A stretch of 64,000 nt of DNA. It comes from Streptomyces sp. YS415. GTDB lineage: Bacteria > Actinomycetota > Actinomycetes > Streptomycetales > Streptomycetaceae. The stretch's first letter is position 1. Every line of letters begins with the position of its first letter. The DNA lies in the NCBI RefSeq assembly GCF_023544665.1, contig NZ_JAMJFL010000013.1, forward strand, positions 1 through 64,000. Reading direction: 5' to 3'. The notes beneath the pieces are model-generated. The model was not told where the DNA came from and searched no databases. It saw nothing but the letters and a program-made list of their open reading frames with translations. Below, piece by piece: positions 35,586-44,217 of the stretch. The position numbers and the translations under genes are program-made.

Positions 35586-36788
35586 TTGACGACCGCAGAA
35601 CAGACCCCCACCCCGACACAGGGACCACGGACGCCGGATCACAGCCGCTGGATGGCGGTGGCCGCGGTGACGCTGGGCACTTTCCTGCTGGTGACCGCCG
35701 AGCAACTGCCGATCGGTCTCCTCACCTCGGTGGGGTCCGCGCTGTCGGTCTCCGAGGGGACGGCAGGACTGATGGTGACGGTGCCCAGCATCGTCGCCGG
35801 GGTCGCGGCGCCAGTGGTCCCGATGCTTGTCGGAGCACTGGACCGACGCATCCTGCTGCTCGGGCTGATGGCCCTGATGACCGTCGCCAACGTGGGCTCC
35901 GCCCTGGCGCCGAACTTCGCGGTGCTGGTGGGCTCCCGAGTGCTGGTCGGCATCGCGGTCGGCGGCTTCTGGGCGGTCGCCGCCGGCCTGGCGGTCCGGC
36001 TCGTCACGCCTGCCAACGTGCCCCGCGCCACCGCGATCATCTTCGGCGGCGTCGGAGCCGCGAACGTGTTCGGCGTCCCCCTCGGCACCCTGGTCGGTGA
36101 CCTGACCGGCTGGCGCATCGCCTTCTGCGCGCTCAGCGCCCTGGCGCTGGTGACCCTGATCGCCCTGCTTGCAGTACTGCCGCGGCTGGCCGCCTCCCAG
36201 ACCATCCGCCCCAGCCTGCTGATGGAGCAGCTCCGCAACCCAGGCGTGCGCGTCGGCATCATCGCGACGGTGCTCCTGGTGTTCGGACACTTTGCCGCAT
36301 ACACCTTCGTCAGCCCGGCGCTGCAGGAGCACTCGGGGATCGACGAGCGCTATGTGGGTCCGCTGCTGTTCGGGTTCGGTGCGGCCGGCATGATCGGCAA
36401 CTTTGCCGCAGGTGCGGCGCTCTCCCGCCGCGTACACCGCAGCGTGCTGGCCATCGCCGCGGCCATGATGGCCGCGATGCCGCTCTTCCTGCTACTGGGC
36501 CGGACCGCAACCGGCGGCGCCATCCTGCTGATCGTCTGGGGTCTGGCATTCGGCGGTGTGTCCGTGGGCCTCCAGACCTGGATGATCAAGGCCGCTCCGC
36601 AGGCAGTGGAAGCGGCCTCCTCGCTGTGGGTGGCGGTGTTCAACCTGTCCATCGGCTTCGGTGCGCTGGCCGGCGGCATCATTGTCGACACCCTTTCGCT
36701 CCAGGGCGTGCTGTGGCTCGGTGGCGTCTGCGCCCTGCTCGCCGCTCTGGCGATCTGGACCGCCCGCACCCACGACGCCGTGCGCTGA
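35586..36788 (+). CDS. MFS drug-efflux-type transporter
   Basis: This gene encodes 400 residues from TTG 35586, with GGAGGAGG at the right distance; another TTG six codons earlier overlaps that site. About 12 transmembrane helices are visible, starting WMAVAAVTLGTFLLVTAEQL. The MFS motif between helices 2 and 3 is weakly kept, and the antiporter-like helix 5 is seen in IIFGGVGAANVFGVPLGTLV. The protein resembles the AraJ/CmlR group of exporters. Control by the divergent TetR protein through the two palindromes is likely, so the substrate should be the ligand of that repressor. Confidence 0.9.
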   Translation: MTTAEQTPTPTQGPRTPDHSRWMAVAAVTLGTFLLVTAEQLPIGLLTSVGSALSVSEGTAGLMVTVPSIVAGVAAPVVPMLVGALDRRILLLGLMALMTVANVGSALAPNFAVLVGSRVLVGIAVGGFWAVAAGLAVRLVTPANVPRATAIIFGGVGAANVFGVPLGTLVGDLTGWRIAFCALSALALVTLIALLAVLPRLAASQTIRPSLLMEQLRNPGVRVGIIATVLLVFGHFAAYTFVSPALQEHSGIDERYVGPLLFGFGAAGMIGNFAAGAALSRRVHRSVLAIAAAMMAAMPLFLLLGRTATGGAILLIVWGLAFGGVSVGLQTWMIKAAPQAVEAASSLWVAVFNLSIGFGALAGGIIVDTLSLQGVLWLGGVCALLAALAIWTARTHDAVR

Positions 36789-36960
36789 AACAAGAACCAC
36801 TCAGCCCGACCGGGCACCGGAGAAAGAATTAAGGCGCCCGGGCAGCCCGCACTTCCAGCTTCAACATTCCAAGCGTCGAAGAAGTCCGTAATGTCGGTGA
36901 GGGCGGGGCATGCAGGAATTGAGGTGCCGGAACCGGGCAAGCATCCCTACCCTCGGCCCC

Positions 36961-37548
36961 ATGCGCCACGAAGCCGCTCTGCTGAACGTCATCGATGTGG
37001 AAGCCACCTGCTGGGACGGACAGCCGCCGCCCGGCTCGGTGAACGAGATCATCGAGATTGGTCTCACCGTCGTGGACCTCTCAGCAGGGCGTCGTGTGTC
37101 CCGGCATCGTGTGCTGGTTCGCCCTGTCCGGTCCACGGTGAGCAACTTCTGCACCGAACTGACCGGACTGACGCAAGCTGAGGTGGAACAGGGCGTCTCC
37201 TTCGCCGAGGCGTGCCGCATCCTCGTCGAGGAGTACGAGGCTGAGAAGCGCCCCTGGGCGAGCTGGGGCGAGTACGACCGTCGGCAGTTCGCCCGGCAGA
37301 GTCAGGCCGACGGGGTCGCCTACCCGTTCGGCTATCCAACGGAGCGCACCCACACCAACGCCAAGGCCGTCTTCACCGCGGCCTACGGACTGCGCAAGAA
37401 ACCCGGCATGGACCACGCCCTACAGATAGCCGGACTACCACTCGAGGGACGCCATCACCGCGGAGAGGACGACGCGTGGAACATCGCCGCACTCGTCCTC
37501 GATCTGTTGGGCCGCGGGGCATGGCCGGTTACAACCACAGCCGGCTAG
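36961..37548 (+). CDS. DnaQ-like 3'-5' exonuclease
   Basis: This gene encodes 195 residues from ATG 36961. The first metal-binding motif is in LLNVIDVEATCWDG (DxE), the second block in NEIIEIGLTVVDL, and the final motif in GRHHRGEDDAWNIAALVLDL, where His and Asp of the DEDDh type are in place. The length and the ATCW sequence fit the ERI-1-like branch, which degrades RNA or single-stranded DNA ends. It has no obvious operon partner; both neighbours are 150 bases or more away. No ribosome binding site is evident before the start. Confidence 0.82.
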   Translation: MRHEAALLNVIDVEATCWDGQPPPGSVNEIIEIGLTVVDLSAGRRVSRHRVLVRPVRSTVSNFCTELTGLTQAEVEQGVSFAEACRILVEEYEAEKRPWASWGEYDRRQFARQSQADGVAYPFGYPTERTHTNAKAVFTAAYGLRKKPGMDHALQIAGLPLEGRHHRGEDDAWNIAALVLDLLGRGAWPVTTTAG

Positions 37549-37599
37549 AGGTTGTCCGTGACTGGTGGGGCGGTTGCCGCGTTGGCTGGGCACTCATGG

Positions 37600-37780
37600 G
37601 GTGACCTCAGCTGGACCGAGCCGTTCTCTGGGCTTGACCGAGTCACAGTCCGCCAGGCGGGTGGCGTTGGCGCGGCGCCGCAGTGGCGACGTTCAATGCG
37701 GGCGTCCCTGGCGGCTGTCACTGGAGGACCGGGTCTTTCAAGCTCCCTGGCAGAGCCCACTGACATTGACGCTCCACTGA
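37600..37780 (+). pseudogene. Transposase N-terminal remnant (IS5-type, DDE_4-like)
   Basis: A + frame reads ARRRSGDVQCGRPWRLSLED followed by RVF, matching the RGRPWxLxLEDRVLLVA block at the start of a common streptomycete transposase, with SGLTESQ in the same frame before it. The rest of the gene is missing. It is one more relic of insertion next to the 3' end of the biosynthetic operon. Confidence 0.5.
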
Positions 37781-38235
37781 GCCCGCAGAGGCCGACCCAA
37801 AGGTGGAGCCACACGGGACCCTCGCCGGTCCACCGGGGCAGGCCCGGATGCAAGCATCGACTCGCACGCCCCAGACAACTGCTCGACGATCAGCACCGGA
37901 GCAGCCCCCGCCGCGGAAGAAGGCGGCAGCCCATACGTACCAGCGGTAGACCGTGTCGCACAGACGGGAGAAGCGGTCTCGAAGGATAGGACTTCTTCGA
38001 TGGGCAGTACCGATAATGCTCGGCGTCGGCGAGCGGCTGGTCGCACATCGTGCCTCGTCGAGCCACGTACGGTGCCGCGCCGTGTGCGGAGGGCTCATCT
38101 CGAGCGCTTGACGGCCCAGCGACGTGAGGTGTCCTCAGTGGCATGAAGCTACTGTGGTTCGGGGTGCTCCCGAGGGCAGCAGCGAGCCGTTCCGCACCAC
38201 TCACAACAAGCCTTGTTGCTGGAGTAGGGCAGCCC
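37781..38235. other. Intergenic stretch without a supported gene
   Basis: About 450 bases lie between the transposase relic and the terminator of the biosynthetic operon. No frame has family character. A weak hairpin around 38055-38095 (GAGCC to GGCTC) is noted among the rejected items. Confidence 0.4.
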
Positions 38236-38287
38236 CCGGCGGTGAGGGAGCGGGACCCGTCACGGGGTCCACTCCTCTCACCGCCGG
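38236..38287 (-). terminator. Large two-tier hairpin terminator of the biosynthetic operon
   Basis: CCGGCGGTGAG pairs over 11 bases with CTCACCGCCGG, and inside the loop GGACCC pairs with GGGTCC. The structure starts 27 bases beyond the stop of the NRPS-MFS gene and is strong enough to end transcription without a T-run, as usual in Streptomyces. Confidence 0.75.
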
Positions 38288-38313
38288 TTCGCTCCTTCGT
38301 AGCCGTCCGTCCG

Positions 38314-41300
38314 TCAGCTTCCCGTGGGCGGCGCCGACGCGCTGAGCGGTTGCGCGTCGTGTCCGTCCGGGGCTTGAGATCCGTCCGCTTTCGATGGCCC
38401 GTCCGGCGACGGGTCCGGCAGTCGGCGGGCGTGCAGGGACTGGAGGCCGACCAGGTCGTCCGGCCGGGCGTCCGGTACCTCGGCGTCGAAACGGGCCAGC
38501 GCCGGTATCCGCCGGGCGCACAGGACCACGAGCACGAGCGCCAGGCCGAACAGCACGTACATCAGGCCCAGTCCGCGGCCCTCTCCCGTGCCCAGGATCC
38601 GGCCCGCGGTGCCGGCCAGCGTCCCGTCCGGCTCCATGGCGGGCTCGAGCAGCGCGGCGGTGCCGGGTCCGAGGAGCAGGAAGCCCACCGGCATGGTGCA
38701 CCAGGCGAACACCGTGTTGACCGCGAAGATCCGGCCGTGGAAGCGGGCGGGGACCTTGACCTGGATGATCGTGGCGTAGATCGCGTTCATCACGGTCAGC
38801 CCGGCGAACATCCCGAACACTCCCGCAGCCACCAGCGGCAGCGATGGGCGTAGTCCGGTGACCGCGCAGCAGGCGGCCAGGACGAGGAAGGCCAGCAGGA
38901 CGCCGGTCATCCTGCGCTGCTTCGGCCCGCCCCAGAACGCCATCAGGGCGCCGCCCGCGGCGATGCCCACCCCGCCCGCGAGCGAGACCCGGGCCACGTC
39001 GCCCAGTCCCGTGAAGCCGAGGACCAGCGGCTGGAAGAGGATGAGCAGCGGCCCCAGCAGCAGGTTCGTCACGGCGAAGAACAGCAGCATGGCCCGGAAG
39101 CCGGGCGTGCTCATGGCCAGTCGGAAGCCGGCCCGGATCTCCTCGCCGACGCTCTCGCGGCGCCGCCAGCCCAGCCGGGCGGGGAACCGCAGGGAGGCGG
39201 TGACGGCGATGGCGACGGCGTAAGTGCACACGTCGATGATGAGGATGCCGCGCAGTCCCACGGTCGCCAGCACGGCGGTGGCGAGCAGAGGGACGGCGAA
39301 CTGGACCGTACCGGCGCCGGCCTGTACCAGGCCGTTGGCGTGGCCGAGGTACTGCTTGGGCGCGAGCTGCGGGACGGCCGAGGCCCAGGAGATGCGCTGG
39401 AAGGTCAGGGCTACCGACAGCAGGGTCATCAGTGGGTACAGAGCGGCGTCGGTGAGCGCCCCGGCCAGCAGCAGCGTCAGCATCAGGCCCTGGATCAGCA
39501 GAGCGGCAACATCCGCGGCGATCATGACGCGTCGTCGGCTGAACCGGTCGGCCACGGCCCCGGCCAGCGGCGCCACGAGCAGGCCCGGCACCAGCGCCAG
39601 GGAGGACAGCAGGCCGAGCTGGAGCAGCGAACCGCTGCCGAGGAACACCCACAGCGGCAGCGCGAATTCGGTCATGGAGGTGCCGGCCATGGAGACGAGC
39701 TGCCCGGCGGCGACAGCGAGGAAGCGGGGCATCGCGGGTTCGGGCGGACGGCGGTCCCGTCGCCGACGAGTGCCGGGGGTCAGGGACGGGGTCCCCTTGC
39801 CGGGACCGGACTCACCCTCTTCACCGGGCCCGCCGCCGGGCACGGGCACCTCGCCGTGCGACACGTCCGCCAGTCGCCACGTCTTCGACCCCGGCCGCGG
39901 TGCGGTGGTCGGCCGCGGTGTGCCGGACTCCGCCTGCTGCGGGCCCGCGTCCGTCGGCGCGGTCAGAGCCGGGTGAACGCTGGTGATGATGTCCGCCAGT
40001 TCGGGCGCACGGAAGCTCAGGAAGTAGTGCCCCGCCTCGTCCAGCACCACGAGGGCGCTGGCGTTGGTGACGAAGTGCCACTCCCGGAACCTCTCCTCGT
40101 GGTAGAGGGTGATGTCGTCGCGCTCGCCGACCACCGAGATCACCGGCGCCGACAGTGGTTCCACCCGGTCCTGGAGCAGCGCGGTGAAGTACTCCTCGGC
40201 GTCCCGGTTGTCGGCGCGCATGTCGCGCACCATGCGGCGGGCCTGCGCCGGTTCCACGTCGTCCATGCTCAGGCCGATCGAGATCAGCCAGTCCCGGTAG
40301 CGGCGGTCGCTGCCGAAGCGCTCCAGTCTGTCGAGCATCCGCACCACGGGCCCGCGGGGCCGGGCAAATGGGAAGATGCCTCCGGCGTAGACGGCCTGCA
40401 CCGGCCGGCCGGCCGCCTCCAGTGCGAGGGCGAGGGCGATCACCAGGGCGCCGCCGACTCCGCAGTGGCCGTACAGGACGAGCGGGCCGTGCACGCGTTC
40501 CAGGATCTCGGCGACGGCCGCGTCCACCAGTTCCGGGAGGGCGGTGCGGCGGCCCTGCAGTCCCATCTCCTCACCGGTGCCCGCCAGCGCGAACAGGGCG
40601 TGGCCGGGCGGCAGCGCCTCGGCGAGCGGCCGGTACACGACGGCGCTGCCGCCGCCGTACGGCACCGCCACCACGGTCAGCTCCGGTGTGCGGCCCGGCG
40701 GCAGGGTGGGTGTCAGTTCGTGCAGTACCCGGGCGGGGCCGCGCTCGGCCTCCGGTGTGGTGAGGTGGGCGGCAAGGCCGCGGACCGTAGGTTGCCGGAA
40801 GAGGTCCATCAGGGTGACCCCGGCCGCCTCCGGCAGGGCCCGGCGCAACGCGGCGATGATCCGGATGGCCAGCAGGGAGTGCCCGCCGAGGTCGAAGAAG
40901 TCGTCGTCGCGTTCCGGCAGGGGGACGTCGAGGATGCGGGCCCACACCTCGGCGACGGCGCGTTCGGCGTCGGTGGCCGGCGCCCCGCCGCCGGCCCCGG
41001 CGCCCCGCACCGGCGCGGGCAGCGCCCGCCGGTCGAGCTTGCCGTTGGGGCCGGTGGGCAGGGCGTCCAGGACGACGTAGGCGGAGGGCAGCATGGAGTC
41101 GGGCAGGGTGCGGCGCAGCGACTGGCGCAGTGAGGCCGGGTCGGCGGCCATGCCGTCCGGACCGGCCTCCAACACGTCGTCTGCCAGCCCGCGTTGCGGG
41201 GAGCCGCCAGGTCCTTCGGCCGGGCCCCCGGGCGCTTCGGGCACCAAGTAGGCGACCAGGCGCCGGTCGCCGGGGCGGTCCTCGCGCACCACCACCGCCG

Positions 41301-44217
41301 CCGCGCCGACGCCGGGCAGGGCGCGCAGGGCGGCCTCGATCTCGCCGGGTTCGATGCGCAGCCCGTGCAGCTTGACCTGGTCGTCGGTGCGGCCCAGGTA
41401 TTCCAGGGCGCCGTCCGGCCGGTGCCGGGCGAGGTCGCCGCTGGCGTACATGCGGGCGCCGGGCTCGCCCCACGGGTCGGCGACGAAGCGCTGCGCGGTG
41501 AGGCCGGGCCGGTTGAGGTAGCCGAGGGCCACACCGGGGCCGGCGATGTACAGCTCGCCAGGCATGCCGACAGGCACGGGCCGGCGGTTGCGGTCGAGGA
41601 CGTAGATGCGCATGTTCTGCACGGGGCGTCCGATGGGCACGCGGTGGGCGCCGGCGAGCGACTCGCGGGTGCAGGGCCAGGCGGTGCAGTCCACGGAGGC
41701 CTCGGTGGGGCCGTAGAGGTTGTGCAGTTCGCAGGCGCGGAAGCGGTCGAGGAAGCGGCGGGCGAGGTCGGCGGGGAGTTCTTCGCCGCTGCAGATCACC
41801 CGGCGCAGCGTGGTGCACCGCTCGACGCCGTCCTCGGCGAGGAAGACGGCCAGCATGGACGGCACGAAGTGGACGGTGGTGACGGCGTGCCGGCGTACGG
41901 CGTCGCGCAGGTAGCCGCCGTCGCGGTGGCCGCCGGGACGGGCCATGACCAGCCGGGCGCCCTCGCGCAGCGGCCAGAACAGTTCCCACACGGAGACGTC
42001 GAAGCCGGTTGGCGTCTTCTGGAGCACGGCGTCGTCGGCATGGAGGGGATGGGCGCGCTGCATCCAGTCGAGCCGGTTGTGGATGCCGCGGTGGGTGCAG
42101 ATCACTCCCTTGGGGCGGCCGGTGGAGCCGGAGGTGAAGATGACGTAGGCGGGGTCGTCCGGAGTGATGTGCGGTGCGGGCGGGGCGGCGGGGTCCGGGC
42201 GCCACAGTTCGGGGTCGTCCAGGGACAGGACGCGGGTGCCCTCGGGCGGCTGCGGCAGCCGGCCGTGGACGGCGTCGGCCGCGAGCAGCACCGGGGGCGC
42301 CGCGTCGGCGAGCAGGCCGGCCAGCCGTTCGGCCGGGTTGTCCGGGTCCAGCGGCAGGTAGGCGCCGCCCGCCTTGAGCACGCCGAGCAGCGCGGCGACG
42401 AGTGCGGCGGAGCGTTCCGCGCAGACGGCGACGACGGTGCCGGGTCCGACGCCCGCGCCGCGCAGGCGGCCGGCCAACGCGGTGGCGCGGCGGTCGAGTT
42501 CGCGGTACGTCAGCTCCTCGGTGCGGGGTTGGCCGTCCGGTCCGGCGGGACCGTCGACGACCAGGCACACCTGATGGGGGGTACGGGCGGCGTGCTCCTC
42601 GAAGCGGCCGTGCAGGGTGTGCGGGCCCGGCACCTCCTGCCGGACGTCGTTCCAGGTGCTCAGCACGGTCTCGCGCTCCGACTCATCCAGCAGGTCGAGC
42701 CGGGACAGCGGCACGTCGGGGTGGCGGACCGCCTGCCGCAGCAGCCGCTCGAACAGCACCGGCAGGCGAGCCGCGGTCGCGGGCGAGAACAGGTCGGTGC
42801 TGTAGGTGAAGAAGCCGTGCAGCCCGTCGGGGGTCTGGCGCAGATACAGCTCCAGGTCGAAGCGGGTGGCGCGGATCTCGAACGGCTGGTGGTCCACCTC
42901 GAGTTCGAGCTCTTCCACGTCTGGCCCGGCGGGCCGGCCGTGTTCGGTCCGACCGTGTTCGGTCCGACCGTGCTCTGCGCGGCCGCGCTCGGCGCGCTCG
43001 TAGTTGAGCAGCGTGAAGGCGGTCTGGAAGATGGGGGTGCGGCTGGGGTCGCGGGGCAGCGCCAGCTCGCCCACGAGCTGTTCGAACGGCATCTCCTGGT
43101 GGGCCAGGTCGGCGAGGAAGCCGTCCCTGACCCGGCCGAGCAGGGTGACGAAGTCGGGGTCCCCGGACAGATCGGCCCGCAGGGCCAGGACGTTGGCGAA
43201 CAGACCGACCAGCGGTTCCAGTTCGGGCAGGGTGCGGCCGGCGACGGTCGAGCCGACGGCGAAGTCGTCCTGGCCGGACCAGCGGCCCAGCAGCGCCTGA
43301 TAGGCGGCGAGCAGGGTCATGTACGGGGTGGCGCCGTGCGCGGCCCCCAGGTCGAGCACCGCGCGGGAGAGGTCGGCGTCGAGGGCGATGCCCTGCCCGG
43401 CGCCGCGGAAGGTGGGTTCGGCGGGGCGGGGCAGGTCCGAGGGCAGGTCGAGCGGTTGTACTCCGGCCAGCCGGGCGCGCCAGTGGTCCAGGTCGGCCTG
43501 TCGTACCTCGCCCCGGTAGCGCTCCCGCTGCCAGCTGGCGAAGTCGCCGTAGCGCACGGCTGGTTCGGCGGCGGCCTGTGGTTCGGGAGCGCCGTCGGCG
43601 CAGGCGGCGAGGAGTTCACGCAGAAAAAGTTCGCTGGACCAGCCGTCGGAGACGATGTGGTGGTGCACGAGGACGAGCACGTGCTCGCTCGGTGCGGCGC
43701 GCAGCAGCGCGGCGTGCAGCACGGGGCCGGTGGCCAGGTCGAAGGGGCGGGAGATCTCCTCGTCGATCCAGCGGGCGACAAGGGCCTCGCGCCGGGCGGG
43801 GTCGGTCTCCGGGGGTGGGGTGCGGACGTTCAGGCGGACGCCGCCGTCCGCGGTGACCTCGACGCGGGGGCGGCCGTCGGCGTCGGACGGGAAACGCATC
43901 CGCAGGCTCTCATGGCGGGCCACCACCCGGCGCAGCGCGCGCTCCAGCCGCTCCGGGTCCAGCGGCCCGCGCAGACGGACCGCCTGCGGCACGGTGTAAG
44001 CGGTGGTGTCCGGGACGAAGCGGTCCATGAACCACAGTCGTTCCTGAGCGAAGGACAGCGGCGGTTCAACACCCTCGGGACGCCGGGGCACGGTGAGCGC
44101 CGGGGCGGCGGTACGGGCCCGGCGCAGTCTGCGGGCCAGCAGTTCCGCACGGGCGGCGGACGTACCGCGGGCGTCGTGGCGGTCCTCCGGCTGCGGCCTG
44201 TCGTCGACGATGCTCAT
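38314..44217 (-). CDS. NRPS module C-A-T-TE fused to an MFS exporter
   Basis: This gene encodes 1967 residues. The condensation domain has HHIVSDGW. The adenylation domain has YVIFTSGSTGRPKGV and NLYGPTEASVD; its pocket residues, read by eye from Asp740, are D-V-W-H-I-S-L-V, close to the known serine codes. The carrier domain has LGGHSLLAIR. The thioesterase has YGHCGVGG, where Cys1252 replaces the usual Ser, plus the Asp of VVGERDD and the His of EAGHYF. After a Pro/Gly-rich linker, an MFS transporter with about 12 helices begins at residue 1496 (MPRFLAVAAGQLVSMAGTSM). Thus chain extension, release and export lie on one polypeptide anchored in the membrane. Layout and serine code recall EntF. 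Its start overlaps the preceding stop (ATGA). Confidence 0.93.
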   Translation of the reverse strand: MSIVDDRPQPEDRHDARGTSAARAELLARRLRRARTAAPALTVPRRPEGVEPPLSFAQERLWFMDRFVPDTTAYTVPQAVRLRGPLDPERLERALRRVVARHESLRMRFPSDADGRPRVEVTADGGVRLNVRTPPPETDPARREALVARWIDEEISRPFDLATGPVLHAALLRAAPSEHVLVLVHHHIVSDGWSSELFLRELLAACADGAPEPQAAAEPAVRYGDFASWQRERYRGEVRQADLDHWRARLAGVQPLDLPSDLPRPAEPTFRGAGQGIALDADLSRAVLDLGAAHGATPYMTLLAAYQALLGRWSGQDDFAVGSTVAGRTLPELEPLVGLFANVLALRADLSGDPDFVTLLGRVRDGFLADLAHQEMPFEQLVGELALPRDPSRTPIFQTAFTLLNYERAERGRAEHGRTEHGRTEHGRPAGPDVEELELEVDHQPFEIRATRFDLELYLRQTPDGLHGFFTYSTDLFSPATAARLPVLFERLLRQAVRHPDVPLSRLDLLDESERETVLSTWNDVRQEVPGPHTLHGRFEEHAARTPHQVCLVVDGPAGPDGQPRTEELTYRELDRRATALAGRLRGAGVGPGTVVAVCAERSAALVAALLGVLKAGGAYLPLDPDNPAERLAGLLADAAPPVLLAADAVHGRLPQPPEGTRVLSLDDPELWRPDPAAPPAPHITPDDPAYVIFTSGSTGRPKGVICTHRGIHNRLDWMQRAHPLHADDAVLQKTPTGFDVSVWELFWPLREGARLVMARPGGHRDGGYLRDAVRRHAVTTVHFVPSMLAVFLAEDGVERCTTLRRVICSGEELPADLARRFLDRFRACELHNLYGPTEASVDCTAWPCTRESLAGAHRVPIGRPVQNMRIYVLDRNRRPVPVGMPGELYIAGPGVALGYLNRPGLTAQRFVADPWGEPGARMYASGDLARHRPDGALEYLGRTDDQVKLHGLRIEPGEIEAALRALPGVGAAAVVVREDRPGDRRLVAYLVPEAPGGPAEGPGGSPQRGLADDVLEAGPDGMAADPASLRQSLRRTLPDSMLPSAYVVLDALPTGPNGKLDRRALPAPVRGAGAGGGAPATDAERAVAEVWARILDVPLPERDDDFFDLGGHSLLAIRIIAALRRALPEAAGVTLMDLFRQPTVRGLAAHLTTPEAERGPARVLHELTPTLPPGRTPELTVVAVPYGGGSAVVYRPLAEALPPGHALFALAGTGEEMGLQGRRTALPELVDAAVAEILERVHGPLVLYGHCGVGGALVIALALALEAAGRPVQAVYAGGIFPFARPRGPVVRMLDRLERFGSDRRYRDWLISIGLSMDDVEPAQARRMVRDMRADNRDAEEYFTALLQDRVEPLSAPVISVVGERDDITLYHEERFREWHFVTNASALVVLDEAGHYFLSFRAPELADIITSVHPALTAPTDAGPQQAESGTPRPTTAPRPGSKTWRLADVSHGEVPVPGGGPGEEGESGPGKGTPSLTPGTRRRRDRRPPEPAMPRFLAVAAGQLVSMAGTSMTEFALPLWVFLGSGSLLQLGLLSSLALVPGLLVAPLAGAVADRFSRRRVMIAADVAALLIQGLMLTLLLAGALTDAALYPLMTLLSVALTFQRISWASAVPQLAPKQYLGHANGLVQAGAGTVQFAVPLLATAVLATVGLRGILIIDVCTYAVAIAVTASLRFPARLGWRRRESVGEEIRAGFRLAMSTPGFRAMLLFFAVTNLLLGPLLILFQPLVLGFTGLGDVARVSLAGGVGIAAGGALMAFWGGPKQRRMTGVLLAFLVLAACCAVTGLRPSLPLVAAGVFGMFAGLTVMNAIYATIIQVKVPARFHGRIFAVNTVFAWCTMPVGFLLLGPGTAALLEPAMEPDGTLAGTAGRILGTGEGRGLGLMYVLFGLALVLVVLCARRIPALARFDAEVPDARPDDLVGLQSLHARRLPDPSPDGPSKADGSQAPDGHDAQPLSASAPPTGS

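Noticed and set aside
38055..38095. Hairpin GAGCC...GGCTC resembling domain V of a group II intron
   Set aside because: The GAAA loop and the regular bulge of domain V are absent, and no reverse transcriptase remnant is found beside it.
42900..43010. Tandem repeat with the words TCGGTCCGACCGTGT inside the last NRPS gene
   Set aside because: It is a short in-frame repeat (copies of a GRTEH unit) in a linker of the condensation domain; it changes length but not function and is not a mobile or regulatory element.
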